Assembly: GCF_025642255.1 (NCBI RefSeq)
Contig: NZ_CP106759.1
Location: forward strand, 3,993,501-4,057,500
Length of the DNA: 64,000 bases
Direction of reading: 5' to 3'
Source: Stenotrophomonas maltophilia
Lineage (GTDB): Bacteria; Pseudomonadota; Gammaproteobacteria; Xanthomonadales; Xanthomonadaceae
In this document: positions 9,827-17,951 of the stretch, piece after piece
Numbering within the stretch: the first letter of the stretch is position 1
Layout: every line of letters begins with the position of its first letter
Notes under the pieces: model-generated
The model's database searches: none
Told to the model about the DNA's origin: nothing
The model's input: only the letters and a program-made list of their open reading frames with translations
Position numbers and translations under genes: made by a program

Positions 9827-9913
9827 GTGCCGATTGTAGGCCATCGGCCATGACGGGCCGGAGTGCCGCCGCGTGCGCAATGATCGAGACCGCTCGAGCT
9901 CCGGCGCACCGGT

Positions 9914-11362
9914 TCACATCAACGCGTCGGCCAGGCGTGCGATGCCTTCGCGGCTGCGGCGCCAGGCAGGACGCTTGCGCCACTGCTGCAGATCGAGCTG
10001 GCGCGACTGGCGCAGGTAATCGTCTTCAATGGCACACAGCTGCGTCACCAGCACGCGGTCGTAGCAGACCAGACCGATCTCGGCATTCAGCGCGAACGAG
10101 CGGATATCCATGTTGATCGAGCCGAGCACCGCGATGTCTTCATCCACGCTCATGTGCTTGGCGTGCAGGAACTGCGGCTCGTACAGGGCAATGCGCACGC
10201 CACAGCGCAGCAGCTCGTCGTAGTAGGCCTCCTGCGCCCAGGCGGTCAGCCGCTGGTTGTTGCTGGCCGACAGGATCAGCTGCACCTGCACCCCGGACAG
10301 CGCGGCGATGCGCAGCGCGCTCAGGGTCGCTTCGTCCGGCACGAAGTACGGGGTGACCATCACCAGCCGCCGGCGGGCCAGATGGATCAGTGCGGCGACG
10401 GCATCACGCGCGTTGCTGTACGGATAGGCCGGCCCGCTGGGCAGCAGCTGGGTGGCAACATCGTCGCTGCACTCGGGTACGTCGGCAATGACGTCCAGGC
10501 GCTGGCCGGTCTCGATGTACCAGTCGCTGGCGAACACGGCTTCCAGGTGTGCCACCGCCGGGCCGCGCACACGCGCCACCAGCTCGCGGTTGGGATGGCC
10601 TGGCACGAACTCCGGCCGTGCCAGGTTCTGAGAACCGATGTAGCCCACTTCGTTGTCGATCACCGCAATCTTGCGATGGTTGCGCAGGTCCATGCGGCCG
10701 CTGCGGCGCCAGCGCAGCCCGCCGGGCAGCATCGCCCGCACTTCGATATCGCGCGCCTGCAGGCGCTTGCGGTAGGCGCGCAGGCCGCGCTTGGCGCCCA
10801 CCGCGTCCAGCAGCACCCTGCACTGCACGCCGCGGGCGGCGGCACGCTGCAGCGCCTCGACGATGGCCTCGCCCACCGAATCGTCGAACATCAGGTAGTA
10901 CAGCAGGTGCACGCGGTCTTCGGCCTGGTCGATGTCGGCGATGAGCGTGTGCAGCGATTCGTCGTAATCGGTGAGCAGATCGACGGCGTTGCCGTGCACC
11001 GGCATGAAATCGCCCTGGCGCTGCACCAGCGGCACGATTTCCGCACTGGCCGTATCCGGTTCCGGCTTCCAGCGCAGGCGGCGCTGCAGCGCCTGCTCTT
11101 CGCGGATGACCTGCGAGGCCTCGGCCTGGCGGCGGATGCGCTCGCGCGACAGCCACGGGTGGCCGAACAGCAGATACAGCGGCAGGCCCAGCAGCGGCAC
11201 GAAACCGACCAGCAGCAGCCAGCTGCGGGCCGCGCCCGGCGTGGTGCGGGTCGGAATCCAGCACAGCGCGACCAGCCGGATCAGCCAGTCGATCAGCAGC
11301 AGATACGATCCCAGCAACCACTCAACCAGCATCGCGTCGTCCGTCGGCAGGTGATGGGCCAT
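9914..11362 (-). CDS. cls: Cardiolipin synthase (phospholipase D superfamily)
   Basis: This 482-residue inner-membrane enzyme condenses two phosphatidylglycerols to cardiolipin. Two N-terminal membrane helices (LLGSYLLLIDWLIRLVALCW and SWLLLVGFVPLLGLPLYLLF) precede two catalytic HKD motifs. These are HRKIAVID near residue 227 and HAKHMSVD near residue 401, each followed by a GS(Q/I)N sequence. Both motifs are intact, so activity is expected. Start candidates are residues 1 and 11; the longer was kept. A SMAG pair lies 18 bases upstream of the start. The ClsA-like double-TM form is favoured over ClsB. Confidence 0.94.
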   Translation of the reverse strand: MAHHLPTDDAMLVEWLLGSYLLLIDWLIRLVALCWIPTRTTPGAARSWLLLVGFVPLLGLPLYLLFGHPWLSRERIRRQAEASQVIREEQALQRRLRWKPEPDTASAEIVPLVQRQGDFMPVHGNAVDLLTDYDESLHTLIADIDQAEDRVHLLYYLMFDDSVGEAIVEALQRAAARGVQCRVLLDAVGAKRGLRAYRKRLQARDIEVRAMLPGGLRWRRSGRMDLRNHRKIAVIDNEVGYIGSQNLARPEFVPGHPNRELVARVRGPAVAHLEAVFASDWYIETGQRLDVIADVPECSDDVATQLLPSGPAYPYSNARDAVAALIHLARRRLVMVTPYFVPDEATLSALRIAALSGVQVQLILSASNNQRLTAWAQEAYYDELLRCGVRIALYEPQFLHAKHMSVDEDIAVLGSINMDIRSFALNAEIGLVCYDRVLVTQLCAIEDDYLRQSRQLDLQQWRKRPAWRRSREGIARLADALM

Positions 11363-11379
11363 TCTGCCCAGCAGGGTGT

Positions 11380-11435
11380 GTAGAGTCGAGCTTGCTCGAC
11401 TGCCTCAGCGCAGCCGGGCACGGGCTCGGCTCTAC
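11380..11435. repeat. SMAG/REP pair with unequal arms
   Basis: The left unit has GTAG plus AGTCGAGC/GCTCGACT, and the right unit AGCCGGGC/GGCTCGGCT ends in CTAC. The two halves use different arm sequences although each is internally paired. The pair lies between cls and the 82-residue unknown gene. Confidence 0.85.
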
Positions 11436-11450
11436 AAGGGAGGGCCGGCT

Positions 11451-11699
11451 TCAATGCCGCACCGGCACCTCGCTCAGCTGGCGAACCGATTCGGCGTGGC
11501 GGCGGCCGTTGAGCGCCATGCAGGCAATGGCCTGCGCCGCCCGCTCCAGCTGTGCCTCCGGCAGCGTCGGCGGTGCGCCGTTGGCCAGTGCCAGGTGGTG
11601 GTCGCACAGCAGCAGCGCCATGCCCTCGATGCCTTCCAGCATGCGCTGCAGGCGCAGCCAGCCCAGTTCCAGGTCCTGCCGGTGTGATGGGGTGTTCAT
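11451..11699 (-). CDS. Hypothetical protein (82 aa)
   Basis: This small soluble protein is predicted to be helical throughout, with no signal peptide and no recognised family. It is leucine/alanine rich (LELGWLRLQRMLEGIEGMALLL) and ends PVRH. The ATG at 11699 has an excellent ribosome site, GGAGGC, placed 4 bases before it, which makes it a convincing gene despite its size. A possible C4/Ash-like element lies on the same strand just upstream (11750-11890), so the promoter probably lies in or beyond that element. Function unknown. Confidence 0.7.
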   Translation of the reverse strand: MNTPSHRQDLELGWLRLQRMLEGIEGMALLLCDHHLALANGAPPTLPEAQLERAAQAIACMALNGRRHAESVRQLSEVPVRH

Positions 11700-11749
11700 G
11701 CAGCCTCCTTCAACGGATCTGGCCACCGGTGAAGGTGGCGGACGATGCG

Positions 11750-11890
11750 TGGTTGCAATACCGGGAAGCAATCAATGAGCAAACGAACCGGCGGGCGCGA
11801 GGCCCCCACGCACCGTCCGCCATAGAGGCGGATAGGTCACCAACCGTCGCCGGAGGGATCTCCGGCGACGGCGGGCGAGTCTACTCATGA
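11750..11890 (-). other. Possible C4-RNA/Ash-like element in the 483-base gap upstream of the 82-aa gene
   Basis: On the minus strand this stretch holds a perfect 10-bp hairpin, GTCGCCGGAG/CTCCGGCGAC (11846-11869), then a hairpin CCGCC-TCTAT-GGCGG (11817-11831). After these comes GGTGCGTGGGGGC and a GC-rich third pairing. In one frame it encodes LVTYPPLWRTVRGGLAPAG, which resembles the conserved segment I recall from phage P4 Ash/Icd-like proteins. Those proteins overlap the C4-type antisense RNA region. A frame covering this segment runs 11772-12104 but has no convincing start. Whether this is a domesticated antisense RNA, a leader, or a phage relic cannot be settled by reading. The remaining bases (11891-12128) show nothing I can name. 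Confidence 0.35.
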
Positions 11891-12128
11891 TTGACTTCAC
11901 GGGATTGCAAGCCCGGCCACTGCAACCGCAGCGGCTTGCCATCATGGGCGCGGCAGGGCCCGTCGTTCCAATCGATTTGAACCGCGCGAACTGCCGGAAC
12001 CGGTAGGAAGAATCACTTATCGCATTCGGCCCATGATCCCGCGCACTGCGCCATAGGCGACAGCCTGCGCAAGGAGTACGGCCGTGCCGGCCAAGGGTCG
12101 GCACCCACCAGACCAGACGACAGGCATG

Positions 12129-12155
12129 AAAAAACCCGCCACAAGGGCGGGTTTC
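12129..12155 (-). terminator. Intrinsic terminator of rpmB-rpmG
   Basis: AAACCCGCC-ACAA-GGGCGGGTTT forms a 9-bp stem with a T-run on the minus strand (plus-strand AAAAAA at 12129-12134). It lies 28 bases downstream of the rpmG stop codon. Confidence 0.88.
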
Positions 12156-12182
12156 TTCGCGGGGACCAGCAATCCTTGCGGA

Positions 12183-12347
12183 TTACTTGATCTTGCCTTC
12201 CTTGTACAGGACGTGCTTGCGCACGACCGGATCGTACTTCAGGAATTCCATCTTCCCCGGGGTGTTCTTCTTGTTCTTGTCCGTGGTGTAGAAGTGGCCG
12301 GTACCGGCCGAGGAAATCATACGGACCTTATCGCGCTTGCCTGCCAT
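12183..12347 (-). CDS. rpmG: 50S ribosomal protein L33
   Basis: This 54-residue basic protein has the full L33 pattern [20 protein letters not shown], then [20 protein letters not shown] and VLYKEGKIK. It contains no CxxC pairs, so it is the zinc-independent (C-) form of L33 and its supply should not depend on zinc status. It follows rpmB by 13 bases, the standard rpmBG operon, and is followed by a strong intrinsic terminator. The ribosome site is GGAG (in GAGTAAAGC region) just upstream. Too short for many gene callers but unmistakable. Confidence 0.97.
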   Translation of the reverse strand: MAGKRDKVRMISSAGTGHFYTTDKNKKNTPGKMEFLKYDPVVRKHVLYKEGKIK

Positions 12348-12360
12348 GATGCTTTACTCC

Positions 12361-12597
12361 TCAGACCTTTTCGCCGCGCGCACGCAGCTCAGCCAGAACG
12401 GAATCGATGCCGTTCTTGTCGATGGTGCGCAGTGCATGCGCGGAAACACGAAGCTTGACCCAGCGGTTCTCGCTGGCCACCCAGAAACGGCGCTCGTGCA
12501 GATTCGGCAGGAAACGACGACGGGTCTTGTTGTTGGCGTGCGAGACGTTGTTACCCGTCTGCACTCGCTTGCCGGAAACCTGGCATACGCGGGACAT
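12361..12597 (-). CDS. rpmB: 50S ribosomal protein L28
   Basis: This 78-residue protein starts [20 protein letters not shown] and includes [19 protein letters not shown] and [20 protein letters not shown], the complete L28 family pattern. Of the zinc-binding cysteines found in some L28 proteins only one (Cys5) remains, consistent with a zinc-independent form matching the cysteine-free L33. It is first in the rpmBG operon, with the ribosome site GAGGTG 5 bases before the ATG. A good promoter lies about 170 bases upstream, implying an unusually long leader. Confidence 0.97.
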   Translation of the reverse strand: MSRVCQVSGKRVQTGNNVSHANNKTRRRFLPNLHERRFWVASENRWVKLRVSAHALRTIDKNGIDSVLAELRARGEKV

Positions 12598-12764
12598 TGC
12601 GCACCTCGATAGTAGTTGTTGTCAGCCCGTAGCCCGGGAGACGGCGGCCTCGGTGGTTGCCCACCACACGTCAAGAGAATCAAAGGGTTACGCTGGCGTT
12701 GGGCGACCGGGGACGTGCTCCCGGGGGCGCCGCCCGGCACGAAACCGGACACAGCGAGCCGCGC

Positions 12765-12793
12765 ATTATGCATGCAATCAAGGCCTTGCGCAA
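12765..12793 (-). promoter_or_regulatory. Sigma-70-type promoter for rpmB-rpmG
   Basis: On the minus strand TTGCGC (12788-12793) and CATAAT (12765-12770) are separated by exactly 17 bases. The transcription start would be near 12758, giving a leader of about 160 bases before rpmB. The leader (12598-12758) contains no recognised structure beyond GC-rich pairings. Confidence 0.65.
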
Positions 12794-12839
12794 GTTACCC
12801 ACAGGAGCGGCCGGGCGTGGGCTCGGCCCTGCGGGTCCA

Positions 12840-13733
12840 TCACCCCAGCGCTTCCACCACCCAGTCGATGAATACCCGCAGGCGCTGGCTCATGTGCCGG
12901 TTCGGCGCAAACATGATGTGCATCGGCATCGACGGCAGCTGCCAGGCCTGCAGCAGCGGCAGCAGTTCACCGCGTGCCACGTGCGGCTCGGCCATGTAGC
13001 TGGGCAGGGCGACCACGCCCAGCCCGGCCAGGCCGGCGGCGAGGTAGGCATTGCCGTCATCGAAGCCGACCGTATGGCGGCCCTGCACCTGGACGGTCTC
13101 ATCGCCGCGCCGCGCGGCGAAGACCCGCGCCCGCCCGCTGCGTGGGCTGAGCAGCCCGACCATGTGGTGCTGCGGTCCCTCCAGCGCGCGCGGATGCTCC
13201 GGCAGACCAAAGCGCTGCACGTAGTCCGGGCTGGCGTGGAAGCCGATCGGCAGCTCGCCCAGCGGCCGTGCCACCAGGGCCGGGTCGGCCGGGGTGCCGC
13301 CACGGATCACGCAGTCGACGTTGTCGGCGATGACGTCGACCTCGCGGTCGCTGACGCCGATGTCCAGCTGGATCTCGGGGTAGCGCGCCTGGAAGTCCGG
13401 CAGTGCCGGCACCAGCCGCAGCCGCGCATAGGGCCCGGGCACGTCGATGCGCAGGCGGCCGCGCGGCTGCACGGCGGCATCGCCCAGGCCACCCTCGACC
13501 TCTTCCAGCTCGGCCAGCAGGCGGGCAATGCGGGGGTAGTAGGCCGCACCATCGGCGGTGACGCTGACCCGCCGCGTGGTGCGGTTGAGCAGGCGCAGAC
13601 GCAGGTGCGCTTCCAGCTGCTGCACCAGCTGGGTCACCGTGGTGCGACTGATCTGCAGGGTCGTCGCGGCACGGGTGAAGCTGCCGGTCTCCACCACACG
13701 GGCAAAGGCGCGCATGGCCTCGAAGCGATCCAT
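12840..13733 (-). CDS. LysR-family transcriptional regulator
   Basis: This 297-residue DNA-binding regulator has an N-terminal winged helix-turn-helix (MDRFEAMRAFARVVETGSFT, then RAATTLQISRTTVTQLVQQLE) and a C-terminal substrate-binding domain from about residue 90. It is transcribed divergently from the RidA-like gene with a 107-base shared control region, the classic LysR arrangement. The RidA-like gene is therefore its most probable target. Closest known relatives by pattern are the AaeR/CrgA-like LysR regulators. A GC-rich hairpin (GGCCGGGC ... GCTCGGCC) just beyond the stop resembles a decayed SMAG and may terminate it. The ligand is unknown. Confidence 0.93.
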   Translation of the reverse strand: MDRFEAMRAFARVVETGSFTRAATTLQISRTTVTQLVQQLEAHLRLRLLNRTTRRVSVTADGAAYYPRIARLLAELEEVEGGLGDAAVQPRGRLRIDVPGPYARLRLVPALPDFQARYPEIQLDIGVSDREVDVIADNVDCVIRGGTPADPALVARPLGELPIGFHASPDYVQRFGLPEHPRALEGPQHHMVGLLSPRSGRARVFAARRGDETVQVQGRHTVGFDDGNAYLAAGLAGLGVVALPSYMAEPHVARGELLPLLQAWQLPSMPMHIMFAPNRHMSQRLRVFIDWVVEALG

Positions 13734-13840
13734 CGGCGATCCGATTGTTTGGGTTGTGCGATCAATCTAGTCCGATCATCGCGGTATATCCAGACAACAA
13801 TCGCGAGCAGGATGGCGGTTCTTCCCATCAGGCCCTTCCC

Positions 13841-14230
13841 ATGTCACACCGCGATGTCGTTTTCCCCGTTGGCCGCCAGGCCCTGTATGACCGCAACCGC
13901 TACTCTCCGGCGATCCGGTCCAATGGCTTCCTGTTCGTCTCCGGGCAGGTCGGCAGCCGCGAGGATGGCTCGCCCGAACCGGACTTCGAGGCGCAGGTCC
14001 GTCGCGCCTTCGACAATCTCAATGCGGTGCTGGCCGCCGCAGGCTGCACGTTCGATGACGTGATCGACGTGACCGTGTTCCTGATCGATCCGGAGAACAA
14101 CTTCGAGAAGGCCTGGGCGATCGTGCCCGAGTACTGGGGAGAGGCGCCCCACCCCACCCTGACCGGTATCGGCGTGACCTGGCTGTACGGCTTCCAGTTC
14201 GAGATCAAGGTGATCGCGAAACTGCCGTGA
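13841..14230 (+). CDS. RidA-family (YjgF/YER057c) protein
   Basis: This 129-residue cytoplasmic protein has the RidA fold: YSPAIRSNGFLFVSGQVGSR, then QVRRAFDNLNAVLAAAGCTF and DVIDVTVFLID. Classic RidA deaminates enamine/imine intermediates using an arginine in a C-terminal R-x-x-V-E motif. Here the C-terminus reads TLTGIGVTWLYGFQFEIKVIA, so that arginine is not apparent. It is therefore better called a RidA-subfamily protein than RidA itself. The start MSHRDVVFPVGR was chosen from the family; an upstream in-frame extension overlaps the LysR promoter. Likely regulated by the divergent LysR gene. Confidence 0.88.
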   Translation: MSHRDVVFPVGRQALYDRNRYSPAIRSNGFLFVSGQVGSREDGSPEPDFEAQVRRAFDNLNAVLAAAGCTFDDVIDVTVFLIDPENNFEKAWAIVPEYWGEAPHPTLTGIGVTWLYGFQFEIKVIAKLP

Positions 14231-14264
14231 GCGGAACGCCGCCGGCCCGCACCGGCTGCCAGGG

Positions 14265-14951
14265 CTACTCGGATGCGAACTGCAGCGTGCGGCGCCAGCG
14301 CAACGGCTTCGCCTGGCGGGCCGGGTCGGGGCCGAACCGGCTCAACCAGCCTGCCGCAAGCGCACGCTCGCGCAGGCGCTCACCCACGCCCTCGGCATGC
14401 TCCACCTCAACGTGGGTCACATTGCCCTCCGCATCCACATCCATCGCCCAGACCAGCGTGCCCACCCACTCGGCCGGCGGAATGGACGCGTCGTAGTTCG
14501 GCCGCCCAGCCACGTACGGCTGGTCGTGCCGCAGGTACAGGGGCGACGTTTCGAGCCGGTGGTCCACGCGGATCTGTGCACTGCCACGGCGCCCATCGCC
14601 CAGCACGGCGTCGACGGTCCACATCCCCACGGCACCGGCGGTGCCCAGATCGGCCTCGTAGCATTTCTTGCGGCCACGGTAATCCTCATGGGCCGTGCGC
14701 GAGACCCGTCCACCCTTGGCATCGCGGATCTCGATCTGCAGCCCACCCACGTCGGTGTCGTCGAGATCGGCGGCCACGCAGATACGATGGTCATGCTGTC
14801 CATCGGCAATGAACAGCTGTGTCTGCGAGCGCGCCAGTGCATCGGCCGGCGTCGGCGACCACAGGAATTCCACATAGACGTCGTCGGCTGCGCGGGCGGC
14901 CGGGCTGGCCAGAAGCAGCACCAGGCCTGCGGTGGCAATGCGTGCGTTCAT
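14265..14951 (-). CDS. Periplasmic protein with TonB-C-like C-terminus
   Basis: This 228-residue protein carries a clear Sec signal, MNARIATAGLVLLLASPAARA, cleaved before ADDVYVEF. The mature N-terminal region is a beta-rich domain with two cysteines (HRICVAADL, KKCYEAD). The last ~75 residues (PPAEWVGTLVWAMDVDAEGN then VTHVEVEHAEGVGERLRERA) match the beta-alpha-beta pattern of a TonB C-terminal domain. Unlike genuine TonB it has no N-terminal transmembrane anchor and no Pro-rich linker, so it is unlikely to transduce energy. GGCAGGAAG precedes the ATG at 14951. It converges on the RidA-like gene and is divergent from the czc operon. Confidence 0.75.
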   Translation of the reverse strand: MNARIATAGLVLLLASPAARAADDVYVEFLWSPTPADALARSQTQLFIADGQHDHRICVAADLDDTDVGGLQIEIRDAKGGRVSRTAHEDYRGRKKCYEADLGTAGAVGMWTVDAVLGDGRRGSAQIRVDHRLETSPLYLRHDQPYVAGRPNYDASIPPAEWVGTLVWAMDVDAEGNVTHVEVEHAEGVGERLRERALAAGWLSRFGPDPARQAKPLRWRRTLQFASE

Positions 14952-15093
14952 CTTCCTGCCTCGGTGACGGGACTCGATGCGGGGCGGGGGTGGAACAGCG
15001 CAATCACCCCCAGCTGAACGGGAGATTCCGACGAATTCCCGAAGTGGCCATTGATATTGTATCCGGCGAAAACCGCTTGCTAGCCTCCCCTCC

Positions 15094-15429
15094 ATGCGCC
15101 GGATCGCCCGCCACCTACGCTCGTACCTGCTGATGCTGCTGATGGCGGCATTCGTGGTCGTGCCGGTGGCCGACGCGCTGGCGTGCGCGGTGGAACCGCA
15201 TGCCAGCGTGGCACATGTGGAGTCGGCGGCCGATGACACCGCAGGCGACAGTGACAGCAAGCACACCGGTGCCTGCACGCATAACCACTGCCACCATTCC
15301 ACCTCCAGCCTGCCGGCGAACACCTTCGCCGCCTTCGATGCGCCGCTGCCGGCGCGCTGGATGACGGCCGGCGATGCGACGGCCTACGCCGTCGCCCAGG
15401 ATGAACTGACGCGTCCCCCCCGGGCGTGA
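15094..15429 (+). CDS. czcI: CzcI-like His-rich periplasmic protein
   Basis: This 111-residue protein has a signal-like hydrophobic start (LRSYLLMLLMAAFVVVPVADALA) and a mature part with a Cys/His cluster, CTHNHCHHS, near residue 60. The cluster is a plausible Zn/Co/Cd-binding site. It sits 56 bases upstream of czcC, as czcI does in Cupriavidus, where the product modulates Czc expression. Name and role are by position and composition rather than strong sequence identity. No strong ribosome site precedes the ATG. An AT-richer stretch at 15048-15065 is the likeliest promoter region for the whole operon. Confidence 0.65.
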   Translation: MRRIARHLRSYLLMLLMAAFVVVPVADALACAVEPHASVAHVESAADDTAGDSDSKHTGACTHNHCHHSTSSLPANTFAAFDAPLPARWMTAGDATAYAVAQDELTRPPRA

Positions 15430-15485
15430 GCTGAGCGCGTCCCGCTGCTGCGGGCTCCCGTTTCACTCACAACCGGAATCCCCCT

Positions 15486-16739
15486 ATGTCGATCCTGACA
15501 CCACGGTCGCCGCGTGCGGCCGGGCTGGTCGTCGCCGTGTTGCTGGGCCTGGCCCCGGCGGCATCGGTGATGGCGCAAGCTGCTCCTTCCTACGACACCC
15601 TGCTTGAACGACTGGACCAGCTGCCCGGCGCCCGTGTGGGCTCGGCGCTGGCCGAGGCTGCCGACGCCCGCGCCGACCAGGCCCGTGCGCTGCCCAATCC
15701 TTCCCTTTCCTGGTCGGCCGAGAACGCGTGGGGCACCGGCTCCTACGGCGGCATGGGCAAGGCCGACAGTGTGCTCAGCCTGTCCCAGCCGCTGGAGGTC
15801 TGGGGCCAGCGCGGCGCGCGCGTACGTGCCGCCCGTGCCGAGGCCCAGGCCGCCAATCTGCGTGGCGCGCAAAGCCGCAGTGATGTTGCCGGCCAGCTGG
15901 CCGCGGCCTACGCACAGGCAGAGAGCGCATTGCGCCGCTACACCCTGGCCGAAGAGGCGCTGGCCCTGACCCGCGACGATGCCAAGGCCGTCAATGCCAT
16001 GGTCAGGCAAGGGCGTGAACCGCAACTGCGTGCGGTGCAGGCGCAGAGCGAGGTGGCCAATGCCAGCGCCGCGCTGGACGAGGCGCAGGCCTTCCGCGAC
16101 GCCGCGCTGGCGCGCCTGGCCGGCGCCGCGCTGCTGGATTCGCCGGTGCAGTCGATCGACAGCAGCCTGCTCGACCGCGCACCTCCGCTGCCACGCGGCG
16201 CCACCGATGCCGCACTCGCGGTGCGTATCGCCGAAGCCGAAGCCGATGCGGCCGGCCGGCTGGTGGACGTCGAGCGCAAGCGGGCGCTGCCCGACCTGAG
16301 CCTGACCGCCGGACAGACCCGCTTCCGCGAAGGCGGCGAACGCGCTTACACGCTCGGCGTCAGCCTGACCGTGCCGTTGTTCGACCGCAACCGGGGCGGC
16401 ATCCGTGCCGCCAGTGCCGACCAGCGCGCGGCCGAAGCCCGCCTGGACCAGCAACGCCGCGACAGCGAGGCCGGACGGCTGTCGGCCATTGCCGGGCTGA
16501 AGGCCGCCAGCAGCCGCACCCGCGCCGCCGATGAAAGCGTGGTGGCGGCCGAGGAAGCCTATCGGCTGGCCCGCGTCGGCTTCGATGCCGGACGCATCTC
16601 GCAGCTGGAACTGCGCAGCACGCGCAGCGCGCTCATTGCCGCCCGCGGCACCGCGGTGGATGCACGCCTGTCGCGCGTCGCCGCGGAAATCGATCTTGCC
16701 CGCCTCGAGGGGCGCGCACCCTTTATGGAGGCCCCATGA
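15486..16739 (+). CDS. czcC: Outer-membrane efflux protein of the CzcCBA system (TolC family)
   Basis: This 417-residue protein has a signal peptide (GLVVAVLLGLAPAASVMAQA), followed by two repeated coiled-coil/beta units of the OEP family. Ala-rich heptads (AEAADARADQARALPNPSLS; later GIRAASADQRAAEARLDQQ) form the periplasmic tunnel. The second repeat begins near residue 240. It forms the trimeric outer-membrane exit duct for CzcBA. GGAATCCCC precedes the ATG. The stop overlaps the start of czcB by 4 bases (ATGA), indicating translational coupling. Confidence 0.92.
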   Translation: MSILTPRSPRAAGLVVAVLLGLAPAASVMAQAAPSYDTLLERLDQLPGARVGSALAEAADARADQARALPNPSLSWSAENAWGTGSYGGMGKADSVLSLSQPLEVWGQRGARVRAARAEAQAANLRGAQSRSDVAGQLAAAYAQAESALRRYTLAEEALALTRDDAKAVNAMVRQGREPQLRAVQAQSEVANASAALDEAQAFRDAALARLAGAALLDSPVQSIDSSLLDRAPPLPRGATDAALAVRIAEAEADAAGRLVDVERKRALPDLSLTAGQTRFREGGERAYTLGVSLTVPLFDRNRGGIRAASADQRAAEARLDQQRRDSEAGRLSAIAGLKAASSRTRAADESVVAAEEAYRLARVGFDAGRISQLELRSTRSALIAARGTAVDARLSRVAAEIDLARLEGRAPFMEAP

Positions 16740-17941
16740 CACTGTCCCGTTCCTTTCCCCTGCTTGGCGGCGTCGTGCTGGCCGTTCTCCTCGCCGGCTG
16801 CGCCGGCAACGCACAGACACCGGAAACAGCCGATGCCACTGCCGCCAAAGCCGGCAGCGATGACGGCCACGGCCACGCAGCCGACAGCCCGGACGCCAAG
16901 GCCGAGGCGACCAAGGCACCGGCCGACGCCGACGAAGGCGTGGTGCAGCTGACGCCGGAACAGATCAAGGCGTCCGGCATCGAAGTGGTGGCCGTCGGAC
17001 GCGGTGGTGGCGGCTCCACCCGCCTGTCGGGCCGTGTCGAACCATCGGTGGGCGCACGTGCCTCGGTGGCGTCCACCGTGAGCGGTCGCGTCGAACGCGT
17101 GCTGGTGGCACCAGGCACAGCGGTGAAGCAGAACCAGGCCTTGGCGATCGTGGTCAGCGGCGAAGCCGCCGTGTTCCGCGCCAACGCTCTGGCCGCATCG
17201 GCCGAAGCCGAGGCGGCACGCCTGGCCTACGGCCGCGACAAGGCGCTGGTCGAACAGGGCGTGGTCGCCCGCCAGGAGCTGGAAGCATCGCGCGCCCGTT
17301 CGCTGGCCGCACAGGCGCAGGCGACTGCCGCACAGGCGCAGGCCGCGGCCAACGGTGCGCCCGATGCCAGTGGCCGCGTGCGCATCACCAGCCCGGTGAC
17401 CGGCATCGTCGGCAACGTCCAGGTCACTCCAGGTGGCGTGGTCGCCGCAGGCAGCGCGGTGGCCGATGTCGCCGATCCGGCGATGAACGAGCTGGTGTTC
17501 ACCGCACCGCCTGCGCTGGCCGCGCAGGTCACCCCGGGCATGACGCTGGACGTCACGGTGCCGGGCGGCAGCTTCACCGCCACGGTCACCGGCTCTGCGG
17601 CCGACGTGCGCCAGCAGGGCGGCGTGGCGGTCATCCGCGCGACGCCGGTGGAGGCGGCCTTGCCGCCGGCCGGTTCGCCGGTGTCGGCCAGGGTGGTCAC
17701 CGAAGGCCGGGACAGTGCACTGAGCGTGCCAGCCGATGCCGTGCAGAACGTCGACGGCAGCAGCGCCGTGTTCGTCGCCGTGGAAGGCGGTTTCAAGGCA
17801 CAGCCGGTGCTGGCCGGCCGTCGTGCCGGTGATCGCATCGAGATCCTCGGTGGACTGAGCGGCAACGAGCGCATCGTCGGCACCAATGCCTTCCTGCTCA
17901 AGGCCGAACTGGCCAAGGGCGAAGCCGAGCACGGCCACTGA
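16736..17941 (+). CDS. czcB: Heavy-metal RND periplasmic adaptor (membrane fusion protein)
   Basis: This 401-residue lipoprotein has the lipobox LLAGC with Cys22. An N-terminal His/Asp tract (DDGHGHAADSPDAK) may pre-bind metal. The adaptor core follows: a barrel-sandwich segment (ASVASTVSGRVERVLVAPGT), an alanine-rich helical hairpin (AALAASAEAEAARLAYGRDK region), and a matching lipoyl half (GRVRITSPVTGIVGNVQVTPG). A beta-barrel and membrane-proximal domain end it. It terminates EAEHGH, a second small metal-binding tract. It links CzcA to CzcC across the periplasm. The start overlaps czcC; the stop is followed 10 bases later by czcA. Confidence 0.93.
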   Translation: MTLSRSFPLLGGVVLAVLLAGCAGNAQTPETADATAAKAGSDDGHGHAADSPDAKAEATKAPADADEGVVQLTPEQIKASGIEVVAVGRGGGGSTRLSGRVEPSVGARASVASTVSGRVERVLVAPGTAVKQNQALAIVVSGEAAVFRANALAASAEAEAARLAYGRDKALVEQGVVARQELEASRARSLAAQAQATAAQAQAAANGAPDASGRVRITSPVTGIVGNVQVTPGGVVAAGSAVADVADPAMNELVFTAPPALAAQVTPGMTLDVTVPGGSFTATVTGSAADVRQQGGVAVIRATPVEAALPPAGSPVSARVVTEGRDSALSVPADAVQNVDGSSAVFVAVEGGFKAQPVLAGRRAGDRIEILGGLSGNERIVGTNAFLLKAELAKGEAEHGH

Positions 17942-17951
17942 GGAGGCGACC

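Noticed and set aside
12806..12838. Possible SMAG unit after the LysR gene
   Set aside because: Arms GGCCGGGC/GCTCGGCC are imperfect and there is no GTAG/CTAC tail; it is at most a decayed copy, so not listed as a repeat.
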